A DNA stretch of 64,000 bases from Marinifilum sp965230805 (GTDB lineage: Bacteria > Bacteroidota > Bacteroidia > Bacteroidales > Marinifilaceae): the NCBI RefSeq assembly GCF_965230805.1, contig NZ_OZ246019.1, positions 2,108,001 to 2,172,000 on the forward strand. The letters run 5' to 3'. Position numbers and translations under genes: made by a program. Positions 60,610-64,000 of the stretch are shown here, in pieces. Position 1 is the first letter of the stretch. Every line of letters begins with the position of its first letter. Under the pieces are notes generated by a model that had not been told where the DNA came from, did no database searches, and saw nothing but the letters and a program-made list of their open reading frames with translations.

Positions 60610-61866
60610 CTAACAATTAGGTAACATGAAGGTAAAAGTGTGTTTAAAATCCTTAAAAGAGTATTCAATTTTCATCCCATAATGATCTGCAATCTTTTTT
60701 ACAATTGCCAATCCAATGCCAGTGGAGTTATTGCTTTTGCTTTCTTTATAAAAGCGTTTAAATATCAAATTGGGTTCTTTTATTGGTGTTTCACCAAAGT
60801 TTGAAATACTGAATTGTGTTTTGAATAATTTTATTTCAATAATTTTGCTGGCAGGACTGTGATTAACCGCATTGCTTGTAATGTTCTGGATCAGTAGACT
60901 GGCAAGTCGCTTATCCATTTTCATTCGACACGAGCCGGAGTATTGAATATCTGCACTAAGGTTCCGATCCTGAAGGATATCTTCCAAATGATTCACTCGC
61001 AAGCGAAAGAGATCCAGCATGACAATTTCTTCAGTTTCGTTGAACTGTCCGTGATCAATTTTAGCCAGAAGCAGAAGAGCTTTTGTAATTCCCGATAATC
61101 GGTCGGTTGAAAGATATATTTCTCGTATAGACTGAATTGTATCATCATCCAAATCAGTTTTCGAAAAAAGATTTTCACACTTGTTTCTAACAATTGCCAA
61201 TGGAGTTTGGAGTTCATGAGCAGCATTGGCCGAAAAGTCTTTCGATGCTTTATAATCTTTTTCCAATCGATCCGACATTTTTGTGATCACTTGGTTCAGA
61301 TCATCAAACTCATTAATACCTGTATCATTTAGCTTCAATTGTTTATTGTTGGCAAATGAATATTCTTTTAACAACTCCACATTTTTATTAAAGGTTCTCC
61401 AAAGAATGGCATTCATTTTTTGAGTAAAGAGAAGAACAAGTATAAATATTAATCCCAGGATGGTAGTGATAAGCGCTGTGAATAAGGCAAAAATATCATC
61501 AAATTCCATTAGCATTTGGCGAGTTATAATTTGATAATTTTTTTCCTTGATTGATTTGTATGTAATTAGTTCTCTAAAAGGAACAAGTTCATCTTCTTTG
61601 GGATCATAGATTAATGTGTCTTTTGTTGTTTCATTTTTGATATCGGAAAAAGAAATCTCTTCAGCAATATCAGTAGGGTAAACGCTTAAAAAAGTACCTT
61701 TTTCTTCTATGGTTTCTGCAATTACCTCAGCCTCCATTAGCAGTTGTTGATCAATCTCTTCTTTTAGAATGATATTGCTTAGTAAGATGATAACAAGGTC
61801 GGCAATTAAAAAGACAAGAATGCCATATCTTAGGTAGGTGCGGTTAATTTTGCTTAGAAGTTTCAT
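60610..61866 (-). CDS. two-component sensor histidine kinase (PmrB/QseC-like)
   Basis: A 418-residue kinase with two transmembrane helices (residues 14-34 and 126-147) bracketing an acidic periplasmic loop of about 90 residues, a HAMP-like linker, HisKA with His217 (FSANAAHELQTPLAIVRN) and HATPase (TSNAVNHS, STGIGLAIVKKI). It follows its regulator by 21 bp and is 64 bp upstream of the GT2 gene, so sensor and glycosyltransferases may share a transcript. The acidic loop would suit cation or cationic-peptide sensing (inference). Confidence 0.88.
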   Translation of the reverse strand: MKLLSKINRTYLRYGILVFLIADLVIILLSNIILKEEIDQQLLMEAEVIAETIEEKGTFLSVYPTDIAEEISFSDIKNETTKDTLIYDPKEDELVPFRELITYKSIKEKNYQIITRQMLMEFDDIFALFTALITTILGLIFILVLLFTQKMNAILWRTFNKNVELLKEYSFANNKQLKLNDTGINEFDDLNQVITKMSDRLEKDYKASKDFSANAAHELQTPLAIVRNKCENLFSKTDLDDDTIQSIREIYLSTDRLSGITKALLLLAKIDHGQFNETEEIVMLDLFRLRVNHLEDILQDRNLSADIQYSGSCRMKMDKRLASLLIQNITSNAVNHSPASKIIEIKLFKTQFSISNFGETPIKEPNLIFKRFYKESKSNNSTGIGLAIVKKIADHYGMKIEYSFKDFKHTFTFMLPNC

Positions 61867-61887
61867 CTTTTTATGCTGGTTTCATGT

Positions 61888-62571
61888 TTAATGAATTTCA
61901 ATTTTGTAGCCGAAGCCATGAACGGTTTTAATGTAGTTTTTACCAGTGTATTTTTTCAATTTTTTTCGCAAGCGATTAATGTGAGTATAGATAAAGTCAG
62001 AATTATCCATAAAAACTGAATTTTCTCCCCACACATGTTCAAATAAACTCTCTTTGGTTAACACTCTGTTTTCACTTTCAATAAAATAAAGCAAGAGATC
62101 ATATTCCTTTTTGCTAAGATCTACATTCTTTCCATTAATTTTTACCGATCTATTTTGTGTTTCAATTTCAATGTTTTCAAAAATAATATTGATTTTATCG
62201 GTGTGGAAATTACGACGTAACAGAGCATTAATTCTAGCGTTTAGCTCCGATAAGTGAAACGGTTTTACCAGATAATCATCGGCACCCAGATTTAATCCAT
62301 CTACACGATCTTCCAGTTTTTCCCTGGCAGAAATAATAATAACTCCGGTATCATCCCAATTGGATTTGATAAAAGAGATACAATCAAGTCCGTCGCCATC
62401 GGGCAATCCTAGATCCAGAAGAATAATTGGAAAGAATTTCTTTTCGAATATCTCCTTAGCCATCGAAATCGTTGTGGCTTTTGTGCATACAAATCCTGAA
62501 TTTTCAAGAAACTCAACAATGGTTTTTTGTAAACTTAAATCATCTTCGATTATTAGGATTTCTTTTTTCAT
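61888..62571 (-). CDS. OmpR/PhoB-family response regulator
   Basis: A 227-residue regulator. Receiver domain residues 1-118: acidic pair ED/D at 9-11, phospho-acceptor Asp53 (LLDLGLPDGDG), Lys about 103 (DDYLVKPFH). The DNA-binding winged helix (130-227) ends in the family motif VHGFGYKIE. It is the first gene of the leftward lipid-A-type cluster. Upstream the 227-bp gap to the divergent YihY gene holds its promoter; no clear -33/-7 pair was picked out. Confidence 0.93.
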   Translation of the reverse strand: MKKEILIIEDDLSLQKTIVEFLENSGFVCTKATTISMAKEIFEKKFFPIILLDLGLPDGDGLDCISFIKSNWDDTGVIIISAREKLEDRVDGLNLGADDYLVKPFHLSELNARINALLRRNFHTDKINIIFENIEIETQNRSVKINGKNVDLSKKEYDLLLYFIESENRVLTKESLFEHVWGENSVFMDNSDFIYTHINRLRKKLKKYTGKNYIKTVHGFGYKIEIH

Positions 62572-62798
62572 TCGTTTAAAATTTACTCCATTTGCCGAAT
62601 GGAAGCCGCAAGATTAAAATAATCATTGCCGCTTGTGTGTAATAATTATTCTGATCGTGCCCGTTTCATTTTTGAATCTCTGTTCAGATTATATCAAATA
62701 ACAAACTTACGAAAAGCAAAGAATATTTTAACGATCAAGTTTTTTTTTACATTTTTAAGTAATTTCGAATCATAAGCTATTCATAAAAAACAATACGG

Positions 62799-64000
62799 AT
62801 GGGCAAAATTCGCGAATATTTTGATATTACAATGAACTTCCTGAGTAGGGGAGTGTGGAACATGCGTTTGAAAGATTTATCGGGACACCGTTATTTTCTG
62901 ATCAGGCAATTGCGAATTTACCTGTTGGCAGTGAAAGGATTTTATGAGGACAAATGCCAGTTGAGAGCTTCGGCCTTAACATTTTACTCATTGCTTTCGG
63001 TAGTTCCGGTTTTGGCAATGGGTTTTGGAATTGCCAAAGGATTCGATTTGGAAGGAAAACTGGAAGCGGAATTGAAAGCTAATTTGGCTGGTCAGCAAGA
63101 GGTTTTAACCTGGCTGATTGAGTTTGCCAATAAAATGCTCGAGAATACCAAAGGATCGCTGATTGCCGGATTAGGATTTGTAATCCTATTCTGGTCGGTG
63201 GTAAAGGTTTTAAGCAATATCGAGGAATCGTTTAACGATGTTTGGCGAATTAAAAAGCCAAGAACCTGGGGACGAAAGTTTAGCGATTATACTGCACTAA
63301 TGATATTTGCCCCAATACTTTTGATTGGTTCCAGTGGTGCTACCGTTGTTTTGAAAACCATGATTCAACAAATTACACAGGGGAGTGGCTTGATGGAAAC
63401 CGTAGGCCCTTTTCTTACCTTCCTGATCAATTTAGCGCCTTTCTTTTTGGTGTGGGTGCTGTTTACTCTGCTTTATACATTCATGCCTAATACGCATGTA
63501 AAGTTCAAATCGGGATTAATAGCTGGGATTATTGCCGGAACCATTTATCAAATATTCCAGGTCTTGTACATCGAGTTTCAGGGAATGGTAACCACCTACA
63601 ATGCTGTTTACGGTAGTTTTGCTGCCCTGCCATTGTTCTTAATGTGGTTGCAATTGAGTTGGCTGGTGGTTTTGTTTGGAGCAGAAATATCCTTTGCCGA
63701 GCAGAATGTGGAAAATTACGAGTACGAAGCCGAAACGACAGAGATATCCTACGATTACAAGCGTTTATTGAGTTTGTATGTTTTGAATTTGATTGTGCAA
63801 AATTTCAAACAAGACAAAAAGCCCTTGTGTTCTCAGGAAATATCTCACCAGTTGGAAATGCCAATTCGCTTGGTGCGAGAGATATTATTCAATCTGCTTA
63901 GTGCCGGTCTGATTTCGGAGCTAACCACCGAGAAAGATAAACAAATGGCCTATCAGCCTGCCTTCGACATTAATGAAATGACCGTTAGTAAGGTGATTGA
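62799..64000 (+). CDS. YihY/BrkB-family membrane protein (incomplete at window edge)
   Basis: The first 400 residues are visible. From the ATG at 62799 the protein has a cytoplasmic N-terminus, then the YihY signature LRASALTFYSLLSVVPVLAM (about residues 54-73) and five further helices (GLGFVILFWSVVKVL, ALMIFAPILLIGSSGATVVL, FLTFLINLAPFFLVWVLFTLLYTF, GLIAGIIAGTIYQIFQ, SFAALPLFLMWLQLSWLVVLFGAEI). A soluble tail from about residue 315 resembles a winged-helix region (YVLNLIVQNFKQ ... PIRLVREILFNLLSAGLI) and continues beyond the edge. Once called RNase BN, the family is a membrane protein of unknown function. Confidence 0.88.
   Translation, partial: MGKIREYFDITMNFLSRGVWNMRLKDLSGHRYFLIRQLRIYLLAVKGFYEDKCQLRASALTFYSLLSVVPVLAMGFGIAKGFDLEGKLEAELKANLAGQQEVLTWLIEFANKMLENTKGSLIAGLGFVILFWSVVKVLSNIEESFNDVWRIKKPRTWGRKFSDYTALMIFAPILLIGSSGATVVLKTMIQQITQGSGLMETVGPFLTFLINLAPFFLVWVLFTLLYTFMPNTHVKFKSGLIAGIIAGTIYQIFQVLYIEFQGMVTTYNAVYGSFAALPLFLMWLQLSWLVVLFGAEISFAEQNVENYEYEAETTEISYDYKRLLSLYVLNLIVQNFKQDKKPLCSQEISHQLEMPIRLVREILFNLLSAGLISELTTEKDKQMAYQPAFDINEMTVSKVI

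Overview
The window looks like a stretch of a Bacteroidota chromosome, most plausibly Marinilabiliales and perhaps a Marinifilaceae relative (genus is a guess). Three things point there. DNA is AT-rich and many genes have promoters of the Bacteroidota type, with a TAnnTTTG -7 element close to the start codon. Gene orders typical of the phylum occur (DUF4271-hemD-rnpA-yidD-S41 protease; DUF177-rpmF-fabH). Typical family proteins occur (HU-like/DUF4469 protein, ECF sigma/anti-sigma pairs). About 60 genes are described, almost all intact housekeeping genes. No rRNA, tRNA, CRISPR array or intact insertion sequence was recognised.

Layout. 1-9 kb: ybeY end, mnmG, adenine deaminase, uvrC, lipoate ligase, dtd, a MazG-like enzyme and deoC. 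A near-perfect parS sequence directly follows the mnmG stop codon, suggesting an origin-proximal position. 9-22 kb: PAS sensor kinase, long-chain prenyl synthase, ArsR regulator, queD, a polA gene split into two coupled reading frames, a flavodoxin/ferredoxin protein, a frameshifted GNAT-YoaP gene, and the leftward block S41 protease-yidD-rnpA-hemD-DUF4271. 22-30 kb: an ECF sigma/anti-sigma/outer-membrane-protein locus in which sigma and porin-like genes share the same ECF-type promoter, a TPR histidine kinase, pepE and an AAE transporter. 30-37 kb: exonuclease III, rsgA, mnmH, yceI, a histidine kinase, yceD-rpmF-fabH.

37-54 kb: the F-type ATP synthase is in two pieces. A bactofilin-atpZ-atpBEFHAG block is separated by about 8 kb from atpDC. 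Between them lie an AAA ATPase + DUF4276 pair (candidate defence module), a 259-bp MITE-like element with 24-bp inverted termini and a 5-bp target duplication, a 23-bp tandem repeat capped by a palindrome, an HU-like/DUF4469 gene, a LuxR regulator, an RND/MMPL transporter and a short-chain prenyl synthase. Two decayed relatives of the MITE sit at 28.4 and 38.5 kb.

54-64 kb: a family 9 glycosyltransferase, exported glutathione peroxidase, a nucleotide-sugar epimerase, and a leftward run of response regulator, histidine kinase, GT2, lipid-A N-terminal-domain membrane protein and GT39 that resembles a compact PmrAB-ArnC/EF/T lipid A modification system. A partial YihY/BrkB gene runs off the right edge.

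The most interesting items are the MITE family, the ATPase/DUF4276 pair inside the ATP synthase locus, the parS-like site, the ECF regulon, the Arn-like cluster with its own two-component system, and the split polA whose proofreading active site is also degraded.
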